Assembly: GCA_048263775.1 (NCBI GenBank)
Contig: JBLXDU010000009.1
Location: 1-64,000 of the forward strand
From: UBA1479 sp048263775
GTDB taxonomy: Bacteria; Pseudomonadota; Alphaproteobacteria; Rhodospirillales; Casp-alpha2
Reading direction: 5' to 3'
DNA length: 64,000 nt
Both the position numbers and the translations under genes were made by a program. Shown one piece after another: positions 1 to 7,835 of the stretch. How positions within the stretch are numbered: position 1 is the stretch's first letter; each line of letters begins with the position of its first letter. A model generated the notes under the pieces. It saw only the letters and a list, made by a program, of their open reading frames with translations, did not search any database and was not told where the DNA came from.

Positions 1-588
1 GCGACGCAGAACAGTGTCGAGGCCATCGCCGGCATCACCAAGACGATCTCGGACATCAACGAGATTTCATCGTCGGTGGCGGCGGCGGTCGAACAGCAGG
101 GCATGGCGACCCAGGAGATCGCCCGCAATGTGGAGCAGGCGGCATCGGGCACCCAGGAAGTGTCGTCGAACATCATCCAGGTGACGGAGGTCGCGGGCCA
201 GTCCGGCGACGCGGCGTCGCAGCAGTTGGAGGCGGCGGCCCAGGTCAAGTCGGGTATCGACCACATGAACGAACGCCTGCTGGAGATCATCCGCGACAGC
301 CAGGACCCGGACTATTCGACGCGCCATCCAATGGGCCAGACGGTCACGGTCACGGTGGCGGGTGTGGCCAAGGAGACAACGTTGCATAGCCTGTCCATGG
401 GTGGCGGTGTGGTGCTCGACCGCGGTCTTGAAGTCACGGAAGGGGATACCTTCACCATCGATCTGCCTGACCTTGGGACCTACGAGGCATCCATCGTGGC
501 CAAGACCGAAGATCATACCCATGCCCGTCTGGATATGAATGACGCGGATGCGGAACGCCTTATGGCGTTTGTCAGGGGCCTGGGTTAG
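1..588 (+). CDS. Methyl-accepting chemotaxis protein, 3' end, with degenerate PilZ-like tail
   Basis: The reading frame is open from base 1, so the N-terminus lies outside the window. The first ~95 residues are helical, heptad-like and rich in Ala, Gln and Glu (SVAAAVEQQGMATQEIARNV), typical of the adaptation helix of a chemoreceptor cytoplasmic domain. From about residue 105 a short beta-rich domain follows, with LHSLSMGGGVVL resembling the (D/N)xSxxG half of a PilZ domain. The Arg pair (RxxxR) that binds cyclic di-GMP in PilZ proteins is not evident: only STRHP precedes it, and the Asp/Asn is Ser. Chemoreceptors signal to CheA/CheW at the membrane; PilZ-like tails are common in Rhodospirillales receptors (family knowledge). 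Convergent with the glycosylase gene 32 bases downstream, with no clear terminator between. Receptor identity is secure; the PilZ assignment is tentative. Confidence 0.85.
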   Translation, partial: ATQNSVEAIAGITKTISDINEISSSVAAAVEQQGMATQEIARNVEQAASGTQEVSSNIIQVTEVAGQSGDAASQQLEAAAQVKSGIDHMNERLLEIIRDSQDPDYSTRHPMGQTVTVTVAGVAKETTLHSLSMGGGVVLDRGLEVTEGDTFTIDLPDLGTYEASIVAKTEDHTHARLDMNDADAERLMAFVRGLG

Positions 589-620
589 ATCACCATTGCG
601 GAAGTTGGGGCCGCCGGCCG

Positions 621-1241
621 TTATACCTCCGGCGCGCCCGGCCCGCCCGTGAAGCGGTAGTAGTACCACAGCATCAGGGCCGCGGTGGACCGCCACGGCC
701 GCCAGCGTTCGGCGATGACGGCCAGTTCCTTCGGTTTGGGGCGGGCGTCCAGGCCCATCAGGCGGGCGGCTGATTCCGCCAAGGCCAGATCACCCGACGG
801 CATGACGTCGGCCCGTCCCAGCGCGAACATCAGATAGATTTCCGCCGTCCATTGGCCGATGCCCTTCAGTTGGGTCAGGGTCTCCAGGACCTCGTCGTCG
901 GGGGCGTGGTGCAGGGCGTCGAAATCCAGTTCGCCCGCCACCACGGCGTCGGCCACGCCGCGGATGTATTTGACCTTGGGCCGGGACAGGCCGAAGGCGC
1001 GCAGGTCATCGTCGGTCTTGGCGAGAACGGCCTCGGCGCTCACCGTGCCCAATCCGGCTTCGACCCGGCGCAGGATGGCGGCCCCGGCATGGGCGGATAC
1101 CTGCTGGCCGATGATGCTGGCGACGATGGCCGGGAATCCGTCCGGGCGGCGACGCGGCAGGGGGGCGCCGGCTTCGGCATAGGCGCGGGCCATGTATTCG
1201 CACTGATCGACAAGTTCCAGAAGGCCGGGTGTGGCGGGCAT
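621..1241 (-). CDS. DNA-3-methyladenine glycosylase II (HhH-GPD family, AlkA-like)
   Basis: Base-excision repair enzyme that removes alkylated purines from DNA. The 206-residue protein lacks the N-terminal domain of E. coli AlkA and matches the shorter bacterial AlkA-like glycosylases. The helix-hairpin-helix is seen at about residues 125-147 (LKGIGQWTAEIYLMFALGR), followed by a Gly-Asp at 150-151 whose Asp is the expected catalytic residue. IIGQQVSAHAG near residue 43 is the usual N-terminal family motif. The gene starts 9 bases after the alcohol dehydrogenase gene ends, so the two are probably co-transcribed. Nothing nearby suggests an Ada-type adaptive response. Confidence 0.9.
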   Translation of the reverse strand: MPATPGLLELVDQCEYMARAYAEAGAPLPRRRPDGFPAIVASIIGQQVSAHAGAAILRRVEAGLGTVSAEAVLAKTDDDLRAFGLSRPKVKYIRGVADAVVAGELDFDALHHAPDDEVLETLTQLKGIGQWTAEIYLMFALGRADVMPSGDLALAESAARLMGLDARPKPKELAVIAERWRPWRSTAALMLWYYYRFTGGPGAPEV

Positions 1242-1250
1242 GGCGGTGTC

Positions 1251-2441
1251 CTATCCCAGAGTGCCGGAAAGGGCGCGGACCATGACGCCGCGCAGTGCCG
1301 CCGCGTCCACGGGTACCGGGTTTTCGCGCGCGGTGACGTCGGCGGCGGCGGTTTCCGACAGGGCGTTCAAATCGTCCTCGCCGACCCCAAGACCATTCAG
1401 GGTGTGGGGAATGTCGAAGGTGTCGCGGATTGCCAGCGTCCAATCCATCAGGCCGGTGAAATCGGCCCGGGGCAGTCCCATGCAGCGGGCCAATACGGCG
1501 CAGCGTTCATCGATGGCTGCCCGGTTGTGGTCCAGGATATAGGGCAGGACCACGGCGTTGGTCAGGCCATGGTGGCTGTCCTTATGCGCGCCGATGGCGT
1601 GTGAGATCGCATGCACGGCGCCCAGCCCCTTGTTGAACGCAACGGCCCCCATGGCGGCGGCGGCCATCATCTGGCTCCGCGCTTCGATATCGTTGCCGTC
1701 TGTAACGGCACGCGGCAGCCAGGTCGCGATCAGGCGCATGCCCTCGGCGGCGATGCCGTCGCACAGGGGATTGTAGGTGGTGGCGCAATAGGCCTCGATG
1801 CAATGCACGGCGGCGTCCATGCCGGTCCAGGCGGTCAGGTTCGCGGGCAGGCCCGTGACCAGTTCCGGGTCGCAGATCACCGTGCGGGCCAGCAAGTTGG
1901 CGTGATAGAGAATGCGTTTGGTCCGCGCGTCTTCGTCGGAGATCACGGCGGCATAGCCCATTTCCGACCCGGTGCCGGATGTTGTCGGCACCGCGATCAA
2001 GGGGGCGATGGCCGTCCCATCGATTTCCCGGTAGCGCGGCCCGCCCACGGCATAGTCGAGGGCGGGGCCATCGTGGCCGACCTGCAGGGCGATGGCTTTG
2101 GCCGCGTCCATGGCGGATCCGCCGCCGATGGCGATAATGCCGTCACGCCCGCTGTCCCGGAATGCGGCGGCACCGGCGGCGACGTTGGTCGCCGTGGGGT
2201 TGGATTTGACCTGGGAAAACACCTCGCCGTCGAGGCCCGCGTCGGCCAGGGAGGCTCCGGCCGCGGCGACGATGTCAGATGCCGCCAACCCCGCGTCGGT
2301 GACGATCAGGGGCCGCTTGATGCCCAGGCGCGCCGTCGTCTTACCCAATTCGATCAGGCGACCGGGACCGAAGCGCACGGTGGTGGGAAAGGGCCAGTTG
2401 GCGGTCAGGCGAGCGAAATCGGCGGTCATGGAGAAAGGCAC
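1251..2441 (-). CDS. Iron-containing alcohol dehydrogenase
   Basis: Group III, metal-dependent NAD(P) alcohol dehydrogenase of about 392-396 residues, a usual length. It shows the nucleotide-binding GGGSAMDAAKA segment, VPTTSGTGSE, and the metal-ligand region with HAISHAIGAHKDSHHG near residues 270-285. Substrate cannot be told; relatives act on maleylacetate, 1,3-propanediol, lactaldehyde or simple alcohols. The given frame starts with GTG at 2441; an ATG four codons in (2429) is equally possible and neither has a strong ribosome-binding site. It lies between the FecR protein gene (58 bases upstream) and the glycosylase gene (9 bases downstream), all on the minus strand. Confidence 0.88.
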   Translation of the reverse strand: MPFSMTADFARLTANWPFPTTVRFGPGRLIELGKTTARLGIKRPLIVTDAGLAASDIVAAAGASLADAGLDGEVFSQVKSNPTATNVAAGAAAFRDSGRDGIIAIGGGSAMDAAKAIALQVGHDGPALDYAVGGPRYREIDGTAIAPLIAVPTTSGTGSEMGYAAVISDEDARTKRILYHANLLARTVICDPELVTGLPANLTAWTGMDAAVHCIEAYCATTYNPLCDGIAAEGMRLIATWLPRAVTDGNDIEARSQMMAAAAMGAVAFNKGLGAVHAISHAIGAHKDSHHGLTNAVVLPYILDHNRAAIDERCAVLARCMGLPRADFTGLMDWTLAIRDTFDIPHTLNGLGVGEDDLNALSETAAADVTARENPVPVDAAALRGVMVRALSGTLG

Positions 2442-2499
2442 CCTGTCGGTTAGTTGCGGGGCGCCAGTTTCCCCAGGCCGGGGTTAAATGTCCACTGCC

Positions 2500-3129
2500 C
2501 TAGAAATCGACCGTCGCCAGTGCACGGGTCACCTTCGTCTGGGCCCAGGTGATGGGGGGCGCTGGCGGCTGGTTCTCCGAGGGGACGCTTGTCCCCTGAC
2601 CGACGGTGTTCAGTTCCACCGTACCCGCCCGCGTGGTGACCGTGACGGCGGTGCCCTCCAGCAGGGCCACCTCGAACGCGCTGTCCAACGTGCCGCCCCA
2701 AACGGTGGTGCCCCGGATGCCGATGGTCGCCGTGTTGGTGGCGACGGTCATGGCGTCGGGGTTCCGTGCGGCGATCGCGCCGGACGCCGCCTTGAAGGCA
2801 CCGGAAAGAAGACGCAGGGTGATGTTTTCCTTGGACGGCGTATCCTCGAAATCCGACAGCGCGAAGGTTGCCCGTTCGCCCAAGGTCACGACCGACCCGT
2901 CGCGCAGGGAAAATTCAAGACGCGCACCTGCGCCGGTGGAAATCACGTCACCGACAAGAACGTCGCTGCCGACGGTCAGGGGCCGGGGCGTCGCATCCTG
3001 CATGGCCATGGCGCCGTCTTTCAGGCGCAGGACCTTGCCCGCGACATCGCCCTCGGCAGCCTGCGCCGCAGGCCCCGCGATAATCAGGAACAGGGCGGCA
3101 AACAGCCCCATGGCCAGTGTCCTGCGCAT
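2500..3129 (-). CDS. Secreted FecR-domain protein
   Basis: A 209-residue protein with a cleavable-looking signal peptide (MRRTLAMGLFAALFLIIAG, cleavage near AQA-AEG). The rest fits a FecR domain: TVGSDVLVGDVISTGAGARLEF, LRDGSVVTLG and ATIGIRGTTVWGG are the usual beta-repeat motifs. FecR domains are known from transmembrane anti-sigma regulators, but stand-alone periplasmic versions such as this one have no sigma factor or TonB receptor next to them and their role is unclear. No sigma factor gene lies in this window. Likely first gene of a leftward unit with the alcohol dehydrogenase and glycosylase. Confidence 0.85.
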   Translation of the reverse strand: MRRTLAMGLFAALFLIIAGPAAQAAEGDVAGKVLRLKDGAMAMQDATPRPLTVGSDVLVGDVISTGAGARLEFSLRDGSVVTLGERATFALSDFEDTPSKENITLRLLSGAFKAASGAIAARNPDAMTVATNTATIGIRGTTVWGGTLDSAFEVALLEGTAVTVTTRAGTVELNTVGQGTSVPSENQPPAPPITWAQTKVTRALATVDF

Positions 3130-3320
3130 AAGCGATTCTCCTTATCTCCCGGATCGGCGCAACCGCCGAGACGACCAACATCCTCGTCCAATTGGGCGAC
3201 AATGTGGCCTACCTTGGGGCTTTCGTCCATGGTCTGGAGGGTGTTAGTGATCCTGCGTGGCGGCCCGGTATGGGGCGGCGGCGAAATGGGGGTAGACTGC
3301 CCGGCAGATAGGGAGCATCC

Positions 3321-4364
3321 GTGCCACGGAAAGACGACGAATTCGGGGTTGAAGGTCACGGTGGTGACCTCGCTGCCGCCACGGTGCGTTTCGGCGCGCC
3401 GTCGGCCGGCTGGATTGATCTGTCCACGGGCATCAATCCGACGCCATATCCAGTGACCGAGCTATCGTCCGATGCTTGGACGCGGCTGCCGCAGTCGACC
3501 GGTCTGAAGGCCCTGAAGACGGCGGCGGCGGATGCCTATGGCGCCGCCGGGCCTGACTTGGTCGCCTGCGCGCCGGGGACCCAGGCGTTGATCCAGGTGC
3601 TGCCCCGGGTGCTGGGCGCGCACCGGGTGGCGGTTCTCGGCCCGACCTATGCCGAACATGCCGCCGCCTGGCGGGCATCGGGGGCAGAGGTGGAAGACTT
3701 GGCGGATCTGCCGCCGCCGGACCGCTCATTGGTGTTGGTTAATCCCAACAATCCGGACGGCCGTGCGGTCGATCCGGAACGGCTGACGGCCTGGGCCCGT
3801 GACGCGGCCGAGGCCGACCACTGGCTGATCGTTGACGAGGCCTTTGCCGATGTCCGCCCGGACATCAGCCTTGTCCCCGTCTTGCCTTTGACGAACGTCA
3901 TCATTCTACGATCCTTCGGTAAGTTCCACGGGCTTGCGGGACTGCGCCTGGGCTTCGCCCTTGCCATGCCGCGCATGGTGCGTCGACTGGAAGCGGATAT
4001 GGGGCCCTGGGCCGTGTCCGGTCCGGCTCAGGAGATCGGCGCCCACGCGCTGGGCGATCAAGCCTGGGCGGCGGCGGAACGCACTCTTTTGGCGGCCCAT
4101 ACGGTCCGCCTGCGAGGTCTTCTAACCGACGCCGGTCTGAGTATCGTCGGTGGTACCGATCTGTTCGTGCTGGCTGATCATGCCGACGCCCCGGCCCTCT
4201 ACGATCTTCTGGCGGGGGCGGGAATCCTGGTTCGGCGGTTCCGGACAAATTCAAACTGGCTGCGGTTCGGCCTGCCAGGGCCGGAAGATCAGTGGCAGCG
4301 CCTGGAAAAGGCGCTTTCGGCCTTCGCCGGAACCGCCCCGATCCCGGACCGTCGTCATGGCTGA
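3321..4364 (+). CDS. cobC: Threonine-phosphate decarboxylase / histidinol-phosphate-like aminotransferase (CobC-type)
   Basis: PLP-dependent fold-type I enzyme. The N-terminal HGGDLAAATVRFG and DLSTGINPTPYP motifs are characteristic of the CobC/CobD proteins that supply the (R)-1-amino-2-propanol phosphate arm of cobalamin. PLP contacts include NPNNPDGR (~residue 137), DEAFADV (~173) and the Schiff-base Lys in RSFGKFHGLAGLRLGF (~198). The start is GTG at 3321, preceded by TAGGGAG; length 347 is usual. The next gene starts inside its last codons (8-base overlap), implying translational coupling to a TPR/glycosyltransferase protein rather than to cobalamin genes. No other cob gene is visible, so the B12 role rests on family resemblance; a related amino-acid decarboxylase or aminotransferase is possible. 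Confidence 0.8.
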   Translation: MPRKDDEFGVEGHGGDLAAATVRFGAPSAGWIDLSTGINPTPYPVTELSSDAWTRLPQSTGLKALKTAAADAYGAAGPDLVACAPGTQALIQVLPRVLGAHRVAVLGPTYAEHAAAWRASGAEVEDLADLPPPDRSLVLVNPNNPDGRAVDPERLTAWARDAAEADHWLIVDEAFADVRPDISLVPVLPLTNVIILRSFGKFHGLAGLRLGFALAMPRMVRRLEADMGPWAVSGPAQEIGAHALGDQAWAAAERTLLAAHTVRLRGLLTDAGLSIVGGTDLFVLADHADAPALYDLLAGAGILVRRFRTNSNWLRFGLPGPEDQWQRLEKALSAFAGTAPIPDRRHG

Positions 4365-6123
4365 GACGATGGATGCTCTGGCGCGGGGGATCGCCCGCCA
4401 TCAGGCCGGCGACTTGGCAACTGCCGAAAAAGCCTACCGAGCGATCCTTGCCGACCATCCTGATCATGCCGATGCCCTGCACCTTCTGGGGTTGGTATTC
4501 TACCAGAAAGGCGATGCGATGACAGCCATGGAGCATATCCGCAGGGCCATCGAAACGGATCCCCGCGCGGCCATGTATCACGCCAATCTGGGCCGGGTAC
4601 TGATGGCCCAGGGGCGGGCGTCCGAGGCCGCCGAAGCCTATCGGGATGCCGTGGCATTGACCCCCAACGACGCCGCCGTGCATTCGGACATGGCGGCTGC
4701 CTTGGTGACCGCGGGTGAGTTCGATGCCGCGCGGTCGCGCGCACGGCTGGCCTTGGAACTTGCCCCTGATCTGGCGCCGGCCCATCTAAACCTGGGCCTT
4801 GCTCTGCAGGGCGGCGGGGCGTCGGCGGCGGCCGGTGCCGAGGCCTGCTTTCGGCGGGCGGCGGCGCTTGACCCCAATTTGGCCGACGCCCATCAGGCCC
4901 TGGGCCAGTTGCATCAGGGGCGGGGCGAGGACGACGCGGCCATGGAATGCTATCGTCAGGCGATCCGAGCAAACCCCGGCATGGCCGAGGCCCATTGCAA
5001 TCTGGGCAATATCCTGCGCGAACGCCTGGACCTGACCGCCGCCATGGCACAGTACGATGCCGGCCTGACGGCGGCCCCCGACATCGCTGCCCTACATGCC
5101 AACAAGGGCGTGGCGCTGCACGAACTGGGGCGCCTCGACGACGCATTGCTATCCTACGACCGCGCTCTGGCGCTTGATCCGGAGGATGCGGAATGCCGGC
5201 GCAACCGCGCCATGACCCTGCTGTTGCTGGGGCGTTTGGCGGAAGGCTGGCAGGCCTATGAGGCGCGCTGGCGCACGGCCCGTTTCAAGGGTCAGGACCG
5301 GGGCGGAAAGGTGCCGCGCTGGACCTCCGCCGGGGCCGAGCCCGGGGCGACGGTTCTGGTGCGGGCGGAACAAGGGTTTGGCGACACGATCCAATTCGCC
5401 CGCTATGCGGCGCTGCTGGCGGCAGCCGACCAGCACGTCATCCTGGAGTGCCCGGCAGCCTTGAGACGGCTGATGACGTCCCTGGATGGGGTCATTCAGG
5501 TGGTCCAGCAGGGGGACGACAGTCTGCCCGGCCATGATTATCAGATCCCCCTGATGTCGCTACCGGGTGCCTTCGACACCGACCTTGCGACGATTCCTGC
5601 CGACGTACCTTATCTTCGGGCTCCCGATCAGGATTGCGCCGACTGGCGCCGTCGCCTGGACAAGCTTGCGGGTCCGCGCATCGGCATCGTCTGGAAGGGC
5701 GGCCCCGATCATCCCCGCGACCGGGTGCGAAGCCCTGGTCTGGCGCCGTTTCTGCCTTTGCTGGATCTATCGGGGGCGACGCTGGTTTCGTTGCAAATGG
5801 GCGGCGGCACGGATCTGGCCGCCCATGGCGCCGATGCCGTTGTCGACATGACGCCGGACCTGCGTGACTTCGCCGCGACGGCGGCGCTGATCGAATGCCT
5901 TGATCTTGTCGTGACCTGTGATACCGCCGTCGGCCATCTGGCTGGGGCGTTGGGAAGGCCCGTGGCGATGACGTTGCCCCAGGTGCCTGAATGGCGCTGG
6001 CTGTTGGACCGGGATGACACACCCTGGTACCCGACCATGCGGCTGTTCCGCCAACCGGCCGCCGGCGACTGGGATGGTACGGTCAAGTCCCTGGTTTCTT
6101 ATATCCGCCGGCATTGGTTGTGA
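4357..6123 (+). CDS. TPR-repeat protein with C-terminal GT-B glycosyltransferase-like domain
   Basis: 588 residues from the ATG at 4357; the frame is open further upstream but would run through cobC. The first ~300 residues are at least eight tetratricopeptide repeats (HLLGLVFYQKGDAMTAMEHI, NLGNILRERLDLTAAMAQYD, NKGVALHELGRLDDALLSYD). The remainder resembles the C-terminal region found in many TPR proteins of Rhodospirillales, related to GT9/GT41 glycosyltransferases: RAEQGFGDTIQFARYA, GIVWKGGPDHPRDR and CDTAVGHLAGALGRPV (~residue 522), then a conserved W-rich end. Such proteins are candidates for O-glycosylation of surface or flagellar proteins, but no acceptor is identifiable. Probably cytoplasmic, with no signal peptide. 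Overlaps cobC by 8 bases. Confidence 0.85.
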   Translation: MAETMDALARGIARHQAGDLATAEKAYRAILADHPDHADALHLLGLVFYQKGDAMTAMEHIRRAIETDPRAAMYHANLGRVLMAQGRASEAAEAYRDAVALTPNDAAVHSDMAAALVTAGEFDAARSRARLALELAPDLAPAHLNLGLALQGGGASAAAGAEACFRRAAALDPNLADAHQALGQLHQGRGEDDAAMECYRQAIRANPGMAEAHCNLGNILRERLDLTAAMAQYDAGLTAAPDIAALHANKGVALHELGRLDDALLSYDRALALDPEDAECRRNRAMTLLLLGRLAEGWQAYEARWRTARFKGQDRGGKVPRWTSAGAEPGATVLVRAEQGFGDTIQFARYAALLAAADQHVILECPAALRRLMTSLDGVIQVVQQGDDSLPGHDYQIPLMSLPGAFDTDLATIPADVPYLRAPDQDCADWRRRLDKLAGPRIGIVWKGGPDHPRDRVRSPGLAPFLPLLDLSGATLVSLQMGGGTDLAAHGADAVVDMTPDLRDFAATAALIECLDLVVTCDTAVGHLAGALGRPVAMTLPQVPEWRWLLDRDDTPWYPTMRLFRQPAAGDWDGTVKSLVSYIRRHWL

Positions 6124-6267
6124 ATTCATAACAATACATTCGTGAAATAAATCCCCTGTCATGTAAAATTTCAGACGAACACTTGGCGTGCGAAGAAGAA
6201 CGTGGCACCCTTTCAAACGCTATGTAAGCCACCGAAAAGAGTGGCTGCTTTGCATGGGGAGGTGCAA

Positions 6268-7701
6268 ATGACCAACGTCCAGGACAGGGCGGAGGCTGAT
6301 ACCACGCCGTCCGTAGCCCAGCAGATCGACTACAACGCCTTTGCCAACGAAATCCTGAAACGGGTCGAGGACCTGAGCCTGGAACTGGCCGATGTGGCCG
6401 GCGATGTGGAATCCATCACCAACCACTTCCACCAGCAGACGGATATGGTGGATCAGATGCGACAGAAGGCGCAGGAACTGATTGATGCCTTCAATCGCAT
6501 CGACGCAGCCGGTGGAGATACCTCGCGGGCGGCCCAGGAAGCCGGGTCGGTGATGAACGACTCCCGTGAACAGGTGACCGGCGCCGTGTCGCGCATCGCA
6601 GCCTTGGTCTCTTCCGTGACCAACATCGAACAATCATTAGGCGTTCTGGAAAATTCCCTTTCCGGGGTGACCAAGATCACCCAGGACATCGAGGCAGTGT
6701 CCAAGCAGACCAACCTTCTCGCCCTTAACGCCACGATAGAGGCCGCCCGCGCGGGTGAGGCTGGCAAAGGGTTCGCGGTTGTTGCGGGCGAGGTCAAGGC
6801 GCTGGCCAACCAAACGGGCAAGGCCACCGGCGCCATTGACGAGGCGGTCGCCGATCTGGCGTCCAACGTGTCCGGGCTGATGAACACCAGCCAGAAGACC
6901 ATCGGCATGGCCGAGGAGGTGAACGCCGGCGTCGGCCAGATCAACAGCGCCGTCGACGGAATCGGTCAATCCATCGGCACCATGGAAAACCAGATCGCCG
7001 AAATCGTCGGCGCATCGTCGTCGTCGCGCGAGCAATGCAACGGGTTCATTAACGAGATGGAGCGCCTCGTTTCCAGCTTCAAGGAAACCGGCGATAAGCT
7101 GCAAACGGCGGAACAACGCGTCAGTTCTCTGCTAGAACGCGGTGAGGGCATGATCGGCCAAATCAATCAGGCCGGGCTTGAAACCTCGGACAGCCGGTTC
7201 ATTCGGGAAATCCAATCCCGGGCCAATGAGATCGCCCGTCGCTTCGAAGCCGCCTTGGACTCAGGCGAGATCACCGAAGAGGACCTGTTTTCGGAAGCAT
7301 ATGAGCCGATCCCCGGTACCAACCCGGAACAATGCATGACGCCCTTCGTCACGTTGACAGATCGTCTGTTGCCGGACGTCCAGGAACCCATGCTGACCTT
7401 CGATGACAAGGTCGTGTTCTGCGCCGCCGTCGACCGCAATGGGTTTTTGCCGACCCATAACCTCAAGTTTTCGCAGCCCCAGGGCGATGATCCCGTGTGG
7501 AATAACGGTAACTGCCGCAACCGACGCTTGTTCAATGACCGCACGGGCCTGCGCGCAGGCCAGAATACGCGTCCTTTCTTCCTGCAAACCTACCGCCGCG
7601 ATATGGGCGGGGGAAATTTCGTTCTGATGAAGGACCTGTCGGCGCCGATCACAGTACGCGGGCGCCATTGGGGTGGGTTGCGCCTGGGCTACAAAATCTG
7701 A
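6268..7701 (+). CDS. Soluble methyl-accepting chemotaxis protein with C-terminal sensor-like domain
   Basis: A 477-residue chemoreceptor. The start at 6268 is preceded by GGGGAGG, better than the upstream ATG at 6202. There is no transmembrane segment, so the receptor is cytoplasmic. Residues ~30-340 are coiled coil with the signalling hairpin tip at ~147-170 (QTNLLALNATIEAARAGEAG, then KGFAVVAGEV). After it, residues ~350-477 form a globular domain with several Cys (EQCMTPF, VVFCAAVD, NGNCRNRR) and a strongly patterned end (TYRRDMGGGNFVLMKDL, RGRHWGGLRLGYK). I recognise that C-terminal pattern from other alphaproteobacterial cytosolic receptors but not its ligand; a Cache- or PAS-like sensor is my inference. 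It stands alone in an AT-rich 145-base gap, so it is probably monocistronic. Confidence 0.88.
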   Translation: MTNVQDRAEADTTPSVAQQIDYNAFANEILKRVEDLSLELADVAGDVESITNHFHQQTDMVDQMRQKAQELIDAFNRIDAAGGDTSRAAQEAGSVMNDSREQVTGAVSRIAALVSSVTNIEQSLGVLENSLSGVTKITQDIEAVSKQTNLLALNATIEAARAGEAGKGFAVVAGEVKALANQTGKATGAIDEAVADLASNVSGLMNTSQKTIGMAEEVNAGVGQINSAVDGIGQSIGTMENQIAEIVGASSSSREQCNGFINEMERLVSSFKETGDKLQTAEQRVSSLLERGEGMIGQINQAGLETSDSRFIREIQSRANEIARRFEAALDSGEITEEDLFSEAYEPIPGTNPEQCMTPFVTLTDRLLPDVQEPMLTFDDKVVFCAAVDRNGFLPTHNLKFSQPQGDDPVWNNGNCRNRRLFNDRTGLRAGQNTRPFFLQTYRRDMGGGNFVLMKDLSAPITVRGRHWGGLRLGYKI

Positions 7702-7783
7702 AGCGCTCAGCCCGGCCTTGTTGCCTTCGTGCATTGCGCCGGGGGCGCCTCATCTGTTAAGTCCAGCCTTGGAATTCATCCTT

Positions 7784-7807
7784 CCGGGCCGCCTCCCGGC
7801 GGTCCGG
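7784..7807 (+). other. 10-bp GC-rich hairpin upstream of TPR gene
   Basis: Arms CCGGGCCGCC and GGCGGTCCGG (one G-U pair) with a TCCC loop, between the chemoreceptor stop and the next gene's ribosome-binding site. There is no T-run after it, so it is not a standard intrinsic terminator. It may mark the 3' end of the receptor mRNA or shape the leader of the following gene. Confidence 0.5.
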
Positions 7808-7835
7808 CTGCCTCGCCGATCGGAGAGACGTAAGT

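Noticed and set aside
3130..3320. Cobalamin riboswitch upstream of the cobC-like gene
   Set aside because: The gap is long enough, but I found no B12 box or the usual stem set; only GC-rich runs.
6124..6267. Sigma-54 or flagellar sigma-28 promoter before the soluble chemoreceptor gene
   Set aside because: TGGCGTGC and TAAA-like elements occur, but the partner elements at fixed spacing do not.
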